A stretch of DNA of 64,000 nt, taken from NCBI RefSeq assembly GCF_042657185.1, contig NZ_JBHSNN010000021.1; one strand, written 5' to 3'. Positions within the stretch are counted from its first letter, which is position 1. Each line of letters starts with the position of its first letter. Below, piece after piece: positions 25,446 to 33,672 of the stretch. The position numbers were made by a program, and so were the translations under genes. Below the pieces are notes generated by a model. That model was not told the DNA's origin. It ran no database searches and was given only the letters and a program-made list of their open reading frames with translations. The DNA comes from Ureibacillus thermophilus. Lineage in GTDB: Bacteria; Bacillota; Bacilli; Bacillales_A; Planococcaceae.

Positions 25446-25913
25446 ATGAAAAAAATGAATGTGGAAAGTTTTAATTTAGACCATACAAAGGTGAGCGCGC
25501 CTTATGTTCGTTTAGCCGGCGTGAAAGAAGGACAAAATGGCGATGTGGTGCGCAAATACGATATCCGCTTTAAACAGCCGAATAAAGAACATATGGAAAT
25601 GCCAGCTTTGCATTCCCTTGAGCATTTAATGGCTGAACATATCCGCAACTACACAGACCATGTGGTGGATTTAAGTCCAATGGGATGCCAAACTGGATTT
25701 TACCTCACCATGATTAACCACGAAGATTATGAGGAAGTATTGGATATTTTAGAAAAAACCCTTCGTGATGTATTGAATGCGACGGAAGTTCCTGCATGTA
25801 ATGAAGTGCAGTGCGGCTGGGCGGCAAATCACAGCTTAGAAGGGGCAAAACAATTGGCAAAAGAAATGCTAGAAAAACGCAATGAATGGTCCATCGTGTT
25901 TAAAGAAGAATAA
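25446..25913 (+). CDS. luxS: S-ribosylhomocysteine lyase LuxS
   Basis: Cleaves S-ribosylhomocysteine to homocysteine and DPD, the autoinducer-2 precursor, in the activated methyl cycle. The 155-residue enzyme has the metal site HSLEH (His56, His60) with the catalytic Glu59, the catalytic Cys in GCQTGF and the third metal ligand Cys in EVQCGW. The start ATG follows AGAGGGAAG. Monocistronic; followed immediately by a dispersed repeat whose hairpin may end transcription. Confidence 0.97.
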   Translation: MKKMNVESFNLDHTKVSAPYVRLAGVKEGQNGDVVRKYDIRFKQPNKEHMEMPALHSLEHLMAEHIRNYTDHVVDLSPMGCQTGFYLTMINHEDYEEVLDILEKTLRDVLNATEVPACNEVQCGWAANHSLEGAKQLAKEMLEKRNEWSIVFKEE

Positions 25914-25926
25914 ATTAATTTGTACA

Positions 25927-26228
25927 GAGGCTTGGACATAAACCAAAAATGATAGGGGCAGCTGAGAGAGTTTTGATAAAAAATTGATATAACTAGAAAT
26001 TGATTGGAGTGACGGGGCGAGTTCCTGTCGCGCACGCTTAGTCGCAAAGCAAAGCTTTCCTGCGACGAGCCCTCTCGATACCACGAGGAGCGAAGGAATG
26101 ACTCAGAGGGGGCTCGTTCCGGGCCCGCGGAAAGCGTCCCCGGAACGGAAATCAATTTTTAATACATATCAAAAAAACATCATTTTCTCTTTGGAGAAAG
26201 TGATGTTTTTTAAATTTGTCCAAACCTC
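25927..26228 (+). repeat. Dispersed intergenic repeat, copy A (about 300 bp)
   Basis: Opens with GAGGCTTGGACATAAAC and closes with TTTGTCCAAACCTC, imperfect terminal inverted repeats. Inside are a GC-rich core (GGGCCCGCGGAAAGCGTCC) and, near the 3' end, a 15-bp-stem hairpin with AAAACATCA/TGATGTTTT arms. A second copy in the opposite orientation lies at 44260-44533. No transposase is present. It is MITE-like in form and may act as a bidirectional terminator. Confidence 0.85.
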
Positions 26229-26317
26229 TTTTTTTAATATGACAAATATTCTTCATATTTATGAGGTTTTTCTATGAATTGGATTAGATATTATAGTAAT
26301 AGGTACAAATTTTTTCA

Positions 26318-26967
26318 AAAGTGTTTGTCGGGCGGCAACCAATTTTTAATCGAAAGGAAGAAGTGGTTGCTTATAAATTTTTCGAAGAACCGCAAATTAT
26401 TAAATCATCAGATGTTCCAATGAATACAAAAGAAAAAACATCGCCGAAACCATTGAACAAAATGTTGCTTTAATCTATAAATTGCTTAGGTTAATAAACA
26501 ATCTTTCAAGGAAAAAAAATAAAAGTGCACTCCATTGAGCAGGCCATCATGGAATTGGGAATAATGGAACTGCGCAAATACTTATATTTATTAGCTTTGC
26601 ATGAAGGGCGTTTGGAAGAGCCGACAGATGTTGAAATTGAATTAACGAGAGCTTCCCTAATAAGAGGAAAAATATGTGAACTTCTTTCCAGAAAAAAGAA
26701 AAAGGAAAATTATGCTGAATATTATTTAGCCGGAATGTTTTCGTTAATTGATGCCATTTTGCAAAAAACAATTAATGAAATGGTCGCAGAACTTCCACGA
26801 TTTGCGGCAAGAATACGGAAATGACGGATTATTTGCAGTTGAGTATCGCCCTTTCAAAATTGGATATTCATTTAGCCACAAGCATTGCAAAGAGATTAGG
26901 ATTCGAAACAAAGGATTTAGTCGAGATTTACAAACCAGCATTAGATGATTCAAAAAAATCATTTTGA
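26318..26967 (+). pseudogene. Degenerate EAL-HDOD (YuxH-like) signalling protein
   Basis: Translating consecutive frames recovers KVFVGRQPIFNRKEEVVAY (start of EAL-HDOD proteins), then, after a large internal loss, LIYKLLRLINN, HSIEQAIMELGIMELRKYL and LLALHEG (HDOD domain), and finally LDIHLATSIAKRLGF ending at TGA 26965. At least two frameshifts and one deletion separate these pieces, and no full-length frame exists. The intact frame 26525-26824 is only a fragment of the HDOD part. EAL-HDOD proteins relate to cyclic-di-GMP signalling; this copy is dead. Confidence 0.8.
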
Positions 26968-27124
26968 ATAAATACATAGTCACAATCACCGCATGAATAG
27001 GATGAAAAGAGTTATCCATAATATTCATTACTGAACCTTCGTAATCAATGCAGAATTATATTAAAAAAACTTATTCGGATTGTGACAGAATTTCACAAAG
27101 AATTCACAAATCTGAAACAATTGT

Positions 27125-27138
27125 TGAAATCGTTGAAA
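27125..27138 (+). promoter_or_regulatory. Candidate CcpA cre site upstream of cccB
   Basis: TGAAATCGTTGAAA matches the cre pattern TGWAANCGNTNWCA at 13 of 14 positions, about 125 nt upstream of cccB. Its two halves are not well palindromic, so this is tentative. Between the pseudogene and cccB I see no gene. Confidence 0.35.
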
Positions 27139-27263
27139 CGCTTGACTTTTAACGGTTTTTCTAAGCATTGGATAAAGGGCCAAATGTTTTTTTATCCATC
27201 AATTTTGTTATAATGAATTTGTATTATACAATTTTTATTAATTTTTTTGGAGGGGTTCAAAAA

Positions 27264-27629
27264 ATGAAAAAAGCTTGGTTAGCATTACTTTTTGGAACTG
27301 CCCTTGTTCTTGGCGCTTGCGGCGGTGGCGACGATACTAGCGACGAAGGTTCAAACGACAGCACTACAACAACTACTGAAGAAACAACAACTGATAGTGG
27401 TGCAGATACTGCGAAAGGTGAAGAACTTGTAAAGAAAAACTGTACTTCTTGCCATGGCGGCAACTTAGAGGGAATGGGCAATACTCCTGCGCTATCTGAC
27501 GTTGGGTCAAGACTTTCTGAAGAAGAAATTTTAGATGTTATTGTAAACGGTCGAAATGCAATGCCTCCAGGTTTGCTTACTGGCGATGATGCAAAAGCTG
27601 CTGCTGCATGGTTAGCACAACAAAAATAA
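27264..27629 (+). CDS. cccB: Cytochrome c-551, membrane-anchored lipoprotein
   Basis: Small c-type cytochrome of 121 residues that carries electrons on the outer face of the membrane. Lipobox VLGAC (Cys19), a Ser/Thr/Glu/Asp-rich linker of about 30 residues, then one heme-binding motif CTSCH (60-64) and an axial Met in NAMPPG. ATG 27264 follows TTGGAGGGG; the longer upstream frame has no ribosome site. Matches B. subtilis CccB in size and layout. Own terminator. Confidence 0.92.
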   Translation: MKKAWLALLFGTALVLGACGGGDDTSDEGSNDSTTTTTEETTTDSGADTAKGEELVKKNCTSCHGGNLEGMGNTPALSDVGSRLSEEEILDVIVNGRNAMPPGLLTGDDAKAAAAWLAQQK

Positions 27630-27664
27630 TGAAGAAATAAAAGCGTTTACATTAGGAAATTTTA

Positions 27665-27693
27665 GGAGACGTATAAGCACGTCTCCTTTTTTC
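27665..27693 (+). terminator. cccB terminator
   Basis: Perfect stem GGAGACGT / ACGTCTCC, loop ATAAGC, six T. Confidence 0.88.
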
Positions 27694-27755
27694 TTTTGGC
27701 GAAGTATACTATAATGCTAAAATAAAACCATATGAGAAAAAAGGTGGGAGAGTGA

Positions 27756-28697
27756 ATGGCACAAGTTACAACAAAAGATGTAATGGAAAAATTTGAACTA
27801 AAGCTTGTCAGCGGTCATGAAGGCATCGGTCGTCATATCACAACAAGCGATATTTCAAGACCAGGTTTAGAAATGGCAGGCTATTTTACCCATTATCCTG
27901 CTGACCGGGTACAGCTCATTGGCAGAACCGAATTATCCTTTTTTGAAATGCTCCCTCCGGATTTAAAAAAAGAACGAATGATAAAATTATGTTCACAGGA
28001 TACACCGGCGATTATTATCTCAAGAAATATGGAAGTGCCGCAGGAATTGATTGAAGCTTCCAATCAAAATAATGTACCTGTTCTTGTTACGTCCATGAAA
28101 ACTACAAGATTTTCCAGCAGGCTGACAAACTATTTGGAAAGTAAACTTGCACCATCAACGGCGATTCATGGCGTATTAGTCGATGTTTACGGAATTGGGG
28201 TTTTAATTATTGGCAAAAGCGGTGTAGGAAAAAGTGAGACCGCTTTGGAATTAATTAAGAAAGGACATCGGCTCGTTGCGGATGATTGTGTAGAAATTCG
28301 TCAGGAAGCGGAGAATTTGCTTATTGGAAGTCCGCCGCCATTACTTGAGCATTTATTGGAAATTCGAGGAATTGGCATCATTAATATTATGACGCTCTTT
28401 GGGGCAAGTGCGGTTCGTCCTTATAAGCGCATTACATTAATTGTAGAGCTGGAAACTTGGGATCCAAATAAGACATACGACCGTTTAGGGTTGGATGAAG
28501 AAAAAATGAAAATTATTGATACGGAAATTACAAAATTAACAATTCCAGTGCGCCCTGGACGAAATGTTTCCGTTATTATTGAAGTAGCAGCAATGAACTA
28601 TCGTTTGAAGAAAATCGGCATTAATCCTGCTCTTGAGTTTTCAAGAAGATTGGACGAGGTTATTGCCATGCACGATGACTTGGATGAATATGAATGA
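27756..28697 (+). CDS. hprK: HPr kinase/phosphorylase
   Basis: Phosphorylates and dephosphorylates Ser46 of HPr and Crh, setting CcpA-dependent carbon catabolite control. The 313-residue protein has the P-loop GKSGVGKSE (153-161), the active-site loop LVADDCVEI and the C-terminal signature LEIRGIGIINI. A substrate, Crh, is encoded in the same window (about 16 kb on). First gene of the hprK-lgt-yvoD-ppaX-yvoF cluster, in B. subtilis order. Confidence 0.97.
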   Translation: MAQVTTKDVMEKFELKLVSGHEGIGRHITTSDISRPGLEMAGYFTHYPADRVQLIGRTELSFFEMLPPDLKKERMIKLCSQDTPAIIISRNMEVPQELIEASNQNNVPVLVTSMKTTRFSSRLTNYLESKLAPSTAIHGVLVDVYGIGVLIIGKSGVGKSETALELIKKGHRLVADDCVEIRQEAENLLIGSPPPLLEHLLEIRGIGIINIMTLFGASAVRPYKRITLIVELETWDPNKTYDRLGLDEEKMKIIDTEITKLTIPVRPGRNVSVIIEVAAMNYRLKKIGINPALEFSRRLDEVIAMHDDLDEYE

Positions 28698-28724
28698 TAA
28701 AAGATGATATTGAGAGGAGTTCCT

Positions 28725-29543
28725 ATGAATACGATTTTGTTAACAATTGATCCTGTTGCCTTCAGTATTGGTCCACTGACTGTCCGATGGTACGGCATTA
28801 TCATCGTCACAGGCATTATCATCGGTTATTTAGTAGCCAATGCGGAAGGAAAAAAACGAGGGTTGCCTGAAGATTTTTTTGGTGATTTATTATTGTGGGC
28901 AGTGCCGATTGCCATTATCAGCGCACGGCTATATTATGTTATGATGAAATGGGACTATTACGGAGCTAATCCAGGGAAAATCATAGAAATATGGAATGGC
29001 GGCATTGCTATTCATGGTGCGTTGATTGGGGCCATTACAACCGCATATGTTTTCTGCCGTGTAAAAAAAGTAAGCTTTTTAAAAGTAGCGGACATTGCCG
29101 CTCCTAGCATCTTGATCGGCCAAATCATCGGGCGCTGGGGCAACTTTATGAACCAAGAAGCCTTTGGAGGTCCCGTATCCCGAGATTTTCTGGAAAGCTT
29201 ATTTTTGCCGGATTGGCTCATTGAACAAATGTACATTCATGATTTAGGCACATATGTTCATCCAACATTTTTATATGAATCGACATGGAATTTAGTAGGG
29301 CTAATTATTTTGCTTTTATTTAGAAAAGCCAATTTGCATCGAGGGGAAATATTCTTTTCATATCTAATTTGGTATTCAATAGGCCGATTCTTTATTGAAT
29401 CCATGAGAACTGACAGCCTATATTTAATTGGAGATTTGCGCTCTGCTCAAGTGATGTCAGTGACGCTCATTATCATCGGTTTCGTTTCAATTTTCTATCG
29501 CCGATGGAAAGTTCGTCCTGTTATTCGTTATTATGATGAATAG
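28725..29543 (+). CDS. lgt: Prolipoprotein diacylglyceryl transferase
   Basis: Integral membrane enzyme that attaches diacylglycerol to the lipobox cysteine of prolipoproteins. About 272 residues with seven membrane helices; the signature GRWGNFMNQEAFGG is present, and the conserved His is in GGIAIHGALIG. ATG 28725 follows GAGAGGAG; the upstream frame extension lacks such a site. Its clients in this window include PrsA, CccB, the binding protein at 45.9 kb and the two lipoproteins of the 16.9-20.5 kb operon. Confidence 0.96.
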   Translation: MNTILLTIDPVAFSIGPLTVRWYGIIIVTGIIIGYLVANAEGKKRGLPEDFFGDLLLWAVPIAIISARLYYVMMKWDYYGANPGKIIEIWNGGIAIHGALIGAITTAYVFCRVKKVSFLKVADIAAPSILIGQIIGRWGNFMNQEAFGGPVSRDFLESLFLPDWLIEQMYIHDLGTYVHPTFLYESTWNLVGLIILLLFRKANLHRGEIFFSYLIWYSIGRFFIESMRTDSLYLIGDLRSAQVMSVTLIIIGFVSIFYRRWKVRPVIRYYDE

Positions 29544-29564
29544 AAAGAGAAAGGAAAATGAGAA

Positions 29565-30509
29565 ATGTCTACGTTAAAAAAGGGGTTAATTGCAGGTGGA
29601 AAAACTGCTTGGTCTTTAAGTAAAGTCATTTTTCCAATTACATTTATTGTCACAATATTACAATTTACACCAATCTTACCTTGGCTCATCGATTTAATTG
29701 AACCATTAATGGGGATACTTGGATTAAGCGGGGAAGCTGCAATCCCCCTTGTACTTGGGAATTTTTTGAATTTATATGCAGCCATTGCAGGGATTTTGTC
29801 CTTAGAACTTACTGTGAAAGAAGTATTTATACTAGCTGTGATGCTATCCTTTGCCCACAATATGTTTGTTGAAACGGGAGTCGCTTTAAAAGTGGGAGTT
29901 AAACTTTGGGTGGTACTTGCGGTAAGATTCGGACTTGCAATTGTTTCAGCCCTTGTTATTCGTTTTCTTTGGAACGGCGGCGATGAAATTGCCAAATACG
30001 GTTTAGTTCCTACACAAACACCTGATCCAAACGGTTGGGGCGAAATATTGTTGCTTGGACTCGAAAAAGCAGGCTATGGGATTTTACAATTATTAATTAT
30101 TGTGATTCCGTTAATGATTATCGTGCAATATTTGCGCGACTATCATTATTTAGATAAATTGTCGAATGTTTTATCTCCTGTAACGAAAGTAATCGGCGTC
30201 AAACCAAATGCTGCAATGACTTTAGTGGCTGGCTTAGTCATTGGGCTCGCTTATGGAGCAGGAGTGATGATTCAATCTGTTAAAGAAGATGGCGTGAGCA
30301 AAAAAGATGCTACATTATGCTTCATCTTTTTAGTTGCATGCCACGCAGTCGTTGAAGATACGCTCATCTTTGCACCACTCGGAGTTCCAATTTTATATTT
30401 ATTATTAATCCGTTTAGTGACGGCATTTGTCTTAACGATAATTGTTGCATTTATTTGGAATAAAGCAGAAGTGAAGGCGCTAAATAGGGAAGTGGTACGA
30501 ACAGAATGA
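29565..30509 (+). CDS. yvoD: Nucleoside-recognition (gate) domain membrane protein, YvoD-like
   Basis: A 314-residue protein with seven or eight hydrophobic helices and two gate-domain repeats (FLNLYAAIAGI and GLVIGLAYGAGVMIQS regions). The family resembles SpmA/SpmB and nucleoside transporter gates, but its substrate is unknown. Position between lgt and ppaX matches B. subtilis yvoD. The stop overlaps the ppaX start by 4 nt, so they are coupled. Confidence 0.85.
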   Translation: MSTLKKGLIAGGKTAWSLSKVIFPITFIVTILQFTPILPWLIDLIEPLMGILGLSGEAAIPLVLGNFLNLYAAIAGILSLELTVKEVFILAVMLSFAHNMFVETGVALKVGVKLWVVLAVRFGLAIVSALVIRFLWNGGDEIAKYGLVPTQTPDPNGWGEILLLGLEKAGYGILQLLIIVIPLMIIVQYLRDYHYLDKLSNVLSPVTKVIGVKPNAAMTLVAGLVIGLAYGAGVMIQSVKEDGVSKKDATLCFIFLVACHAVVEDTLIFAPLGVPILYLLLIRLVTAFVLTIIVAFIWNKAEVKALNREVVRTE

Positions 30510-31141
30510 AGGCATTATTATTTGATTTCGATGGAACGTTATTAAACACTAATGAATTAATCATCCGCACATTTATGCATGTATTAAACGACAGATTTCC
30601 CGGGCAATATTCGCCACAAGATTGCATCAAATTCATTGGTCCGTCATTAAAAGAGACATTCGAACAGATAGCACCAAATGAAGTTGATGAATTAATCGCG
30701 AAATATCGCCAATGGAACCATGCTTATCACGATCAGTATGTTAAAGAATTTGATGGTGTCAATGAAACTTTAGAACAGTTGAAGCGCCAAGGACATAAAT
30801 TGGCCATCGTTTCCACGAAAAAACGGGAAACCATTGAGCGAGGGCTTAAATTTATGAAGGCGGAACAGTATTTTGACTTTTGGATTGGATTGGAAGATGT
30901 GAGAAAAGTGAAACCGGATCCGGAACCGGTGTTGTTGGCGCTGGAACGTCTAAAAATGCGGAAAGAAGACGCTTTAATGATTGGTGATAATTACCACGAT
31001 ATATTGGCGGGAAAAAATGCAGGCGTCAAAACAGCCGGCGTTGCTTGGTCCATAAAAGGAGAAGACTATTTGCGGCAATTCCAGCCGGATTATATGCTGC
31101 ATCATATATCCGATTTATTGACAATCGTGAAGGGGTTGTAA
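30506..31141 (+). CDS. ppaX: Pyrophosphatase PpaX (HAD family)
   Basis: HAD-superfamily hydrolase of 211 residues. Motif I DFDGTLLNT near the N terminus, motif II VSTKK, motif III Lys in KVKPDPEP and motif IV MIGDNYHD. In B. subtilis PpaX hydrolyses the pyrophosphate produced when HprK phosphorylase removes phosphate from P-Ser-HPr, which explains its linkage to hprK here. Confidence 0.93.
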   Translation: MKALLFDFDGTLLNTNELIIRTFMHVLNDRFPGQYSPQDCIKFIGPSLKETFEQIAPNEVDELIAKYRQWNHAYHDQYVKEFDGVNETLEQLKRQGHKLAIVSTKKRETIERGLKFMKAEQYFDFWIGLEDVRKVKPDPEPVLLALERLKMRKEDALMIGDNYHDILAGKNAGVKTAGVAWSIKGEDYLRQFQPDYMLHHISDLLTIVKGL

Positions 31142-31142
31142 T

Positions 31143-31670
31143 ATGCGGAGAACTGAAAGATACCAAGTTCAAGGAGGCGCCAACTCTTTATGGCATATTT
31201 ATAAAACTGTTTCCTTTTGGAAAGTTGTGAAATGCTTTATTTTTATTCAAATCGGCAGAATTACACCATTTATGGGACTAAAAAATTGGATTTACCGCAC
31301 CTTTTTAAAAATGAAAATAGGGAAGAAGACTTCTCTCGCATTAATGGTTATGCCGGATACGATGTTTCCTGAGCGCATTTCCATCGGTGATAATACGATT
31401 ATCGGCTATAACACAACCATTTTGGCTCATGAATATTTGATTGATGAGTATCGTTTAGGTGATGTGAAAATTGGAAATGAAGTCATGATAGGAGCAAATT
31501 CCACCATTTTGCCTGGTGTGGAAATCGGCGATGGAGCCATTGTTTCCGCAGCCACTTTAGTGAATAAAGATGTTCCGGCTGGAGCAATGGTTGGGGGAAA
31601 CCCAATGCGCATCATCTATACCGCGGAAGAAATGGCAGAACGCAAAAAGAAGAGAAATGGGGCTGTTTAG
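31143..31670 (+). CDS. yvoF: Left-handed beta-helix acyltransferase, YvoF-like
   Basis: A 175-residue acyltransferase of the hexapeptide-repeat (LbH) type. Repeats such as IGDNTIIGYNTTI and IGNEVMIGANSTILPGVEIGDGAIV lie in the C-terminal half, with a His in ILAHEYLID as likely catalytic base. The acyl acceptor is unknown. It begins 1 nt after the ppaX stop; its stop codon is within the terminator stem. Confidence 0.87.
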   Translation: MRRTERYQVQGGANSLWHIYKTVSFWKVVKCFIFIQIGRITPFMGLKNWIYRTFLKMKIGKKTSLALMVMPDTMFPERISIGDNTIIGYNTTILAHEYLIDEYRLGDVKIGNEVMIGANSTILPGVEIGDGAIVSAATLVNKDVPAGAMVGGNPMRIIYTAEEMAERKKKRNGAV

Positions 31671-31700
31671 AAAGGAGAGCTTTCTACACAGCCTTTCTTT
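31659..31700 (+). terminator. hprK-yvoF cluster terminator
   Basis: Outer stem GGCTGT / ACAGCC with inner GAAAG / CTTTC, then TTTCTTTG. Lies across the yvoF stop. Confidence 0.72.
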
Positions 31701-31772
31701 GTAAAGTTTTCTAGAGAATTGGGAATTCACCACAAGAGAAGAGAAAATTTTCCTAATTCAGCCATTTATGAA

Positions 31773-31801
31773 TTGACTATTTTTCAATAGTTCGATACAA
31801 T
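31773..31801 (+). promoter_or_regulatory. his operon promoter
   Basis: TTGACT, a 17-nt spacer and TACAAT, a strong SigA match 70 nt upstream of hisZ. No T-box signature lies between it and hisZ. Confidence 0.7.
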
Positions 31802-31808
31802 GCTTTCA

Positions 31809-31848
31809 TATACTAACTCTCTAACTCTCTAATACTCTAATATACTAA
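31809..31848 (+). repeat. Five 8-nt tandem repeats in the hisZ leader
   Basis: Units TATACTAA, CTCTCTAA, CTCTCTAA, TACTCTAA, TATACTAA follow one another without gaps, starting at the predicted transcription start and ending about 22 nt before the hisZ ATG. Every unit has the form NNNCTAA preceded by T or C-rich bases. Confidence 0.8.
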
Positions 31849-31870
31849 AGTGAAATAGGAAGTGTGGTCT

Positions 31871-33034
31871 ATGTCATCGATTAAAAAATTTGAAAAACCC
31901 CTTGGAATGAGAGATACATTCCCTCGGATATATGAAAAAATGGAGAGGGCAAGGCAAATCGGCCGAAAAGTCTTTCGTTCAAGGGGATTTGATTTTATCG
32001 AAACGCCGACATTGGAATATTACGATACGGTAGGCAAGGCATCAGCTATATCTGATTCATTTTTATTTAAATTAGTCGACAGCCAAGGAAACACCCTTGT
32101 CCTTCGCCCGGATATGACAACGCCAATTACACGGGTCGCCACTTCGAAATTATTGAAGGAAAAAATTCCTCTTCGGCTCGCCTATTCCGCGAATGTGTTT
32201 CGCGCACAGCAAATGGAAGGAGGAAGACCGGCTGAGTTCGGTCAAATGGGCGTTGAAATTATTGGAGATAAAACGATTTTTGCTGATTCAGAAGTGCTCA
32301 TTACAGCCATTCAATTAATAAAAGAGTTTGGCATTGAGTCGTTTAAATTAACCATCGGGCATGCAGGAGTATTGCATGATATTTTAAATGATTATACTGA
32401 CAACGAAGAGCAGCGGGAAACGTTGCGAAATTTGCTTGTGGAACGCAATTATGTTGGCTTTGAAGAAGCGGTGCATGAATTTGACTTGCCGATTACAAAA
32501 GCCAACGCACTTTTAGAATTTATTAATGAAGCAACAAATTTAACTTCCATTGAAGATATGGAAAAATATGTACGGAAAAACGATGGGATTGAATATATGA
32601 AGCAGCTTTCAAAATTGCTTGATGCGTATAATCTCACGCAGTATGTGTCGTTCGATTTCACCCTTTCAAGCCATATGAGCTATTACACGGGCATGCTGTT
32701 TGAAATTTTTGCATCAGGCAGCGGTTTCCCACTAGGAAATGGCGGACGCTACGATGGGCTTTTGCATTTGTTTGGAAGCGATGCAGGAGCAACCGGATTT
32801 AGCATTCGCATTGACCGGCTTCTTGAAGTATTGCCGAAAGAAGAAATGGAAGAAGAAACAATTTGCATCTTGTTTGATGATGAAGATTTCATTAAAGCAT
32901 TGGACCTTGCAACTGCATTGAGAGAACAAGGGGCGCGGGTAACGGTCCAATCAAAAAAAGGATTAATCAATCGGGAAGCATTTACGAAACAGTTTAGTCG
33001 GGTTGTTGATTTAAGCCAGGAGGAAACACAATGA
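31871..33034 (+). CDS. hisZ: ATP phosphoribosyltransferase regulatory subunit
   Basis: Histidyl-tRNA-synthetase-like protein without a charging function, required with short-form HisG for the first step of histidine synthesis and its feedback control. 387 residues; class II core recognised by GMRDTFP, FRAQQMEGGRPAEFGQMGVE and GGRYDGLLHLFG. ATG 31871 after AGGAAGTG is preferred over GTG 31862. First gene of a seven-gene his operon. Confidence 0.95.
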   Translation: MSSIKKFEKPLGMRDTFPRIYEKMERARQIGRKVFRSRGFDFIETPTLEYYDTVGKASAISDSFLFKLVDSQGNTLVLRPDMTTPITRVATSKLLKEKIPLRLAYSANVFRAQQMEGGRPAEFGQMGVEIIGDKTIFADSEVLITAIQLIKEFGIESFKLTIGHAGVLHDILNDYTDNEEQRETLRNLLVERNYVGFEEAVHEFDLPITKANALLEFINEATNLTSIEDMEKYVRKNDGIEYMKQLSKLLDAYNLTQYVSFDFTLSSHMSYYTGMLFEIFASGSGFPLGNGGRYDGLLHLFGSDAGATGFSIRIDRLLEVLPKEEMEEETICILFDDEDFIKALDLATALREQGARVTVQSKKGLINREAFTKQFSRVVDLSQEETQ

Positions 33035-33657
33035 GTACTGAATTAACAATTGCTATGCCGAAAGGGCGAATTTTTGAAGAAGCCTATCAAATGTTGATTG
33101 AATCTGGGTTTAAATTGCCTGAAGAAGTAGAAATGTCCAGAAAATTAATGATTGAAATTCCGGAAGAAAACATCCGCTTTATTTTAGCCAAACCGATGGA
33201 CGTTCCGGTGTATGTGGAGCATGGAGTTGCCGATATAGGCATTGCTGGAAAAGATGTATTAATGGAACAGCAACGCAATGTCCATGAACTGTTGGATTTA
33301 AAAATCAGCAAATGCCATATTGCTTCTGCTGGACTTCCAAATACGGAAATGGATGAAATTGCGCCGCGGATTGCCACAAAATATCCGAATATTGCGATGA
33401 ATTATTATAAAGGCATTGGTGAGCAAGTAGAGATTATTGAATTAAATGGTTCCATAGAACTTGCGCCGATGATTGGGCTTGCAGACCGCATTGTGGACAT
33501 CGTTTCAACGGGAAGAACGTTAAGGGAAAATGGGTTGGTAGAATATGAACATATTGCCGATGTATCTTCCCGATTAATTGCAAACCCAGTGAGTTATCGA
33601 ATGAAAAATGAACGCATTCAAGAAATCGTATCCCGATTAAAGAAAATTGTGAAGTAA
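33031..33657 (+). CDS. hisG: ATP phosphoribosyltransferase, short form
   Basis: Condenses ATP and PRPP to phosphoribosyl-ATP. 208 residues, the short form lacking the C-terminal regulatory domain and therefore dependent on HisZ. MPKGRIFEEA and the PRPP site region DIVSTGRTLRENGL are clear. Overlaps hisZ by 4 nt. Confidence 0.96.
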   Translation: MSTELTIAMPKGRIFEEAYQMLIESGFKLPEEVEMSRKLMIEIPEENIRFILAKPMDVPVYVEHGVADIGIAGKDVLMEQQRNVHELLDLKISKCHIASAGLPNTEMDEIAPRIATKYPNIAMNYYKGIGEQVEIIELNGSIELAPMIGLADRIVDIVSTGRTLRENGLVEYEHIADVSSRLIANPVSYRMKNERIQEIVSRLKKIVK

Positions 33658-33672
33658 AGGGAAGGTTGCCAA

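Noticed and set aside
25829..26155. 108-residue minus-strand frame in dispersed repeat copy A
   Set aside because: It runs across luxS and the repeat; the equivalent frame in copy B is broken and shorter, so it is not under protein selection.
26525..26824. Intact 99-residue gene
   Set aside because: Its frame is only the HDOD fragment of a frameshifted EAL-HDOD gene; upstream and downstream matching parts lie in other frames.
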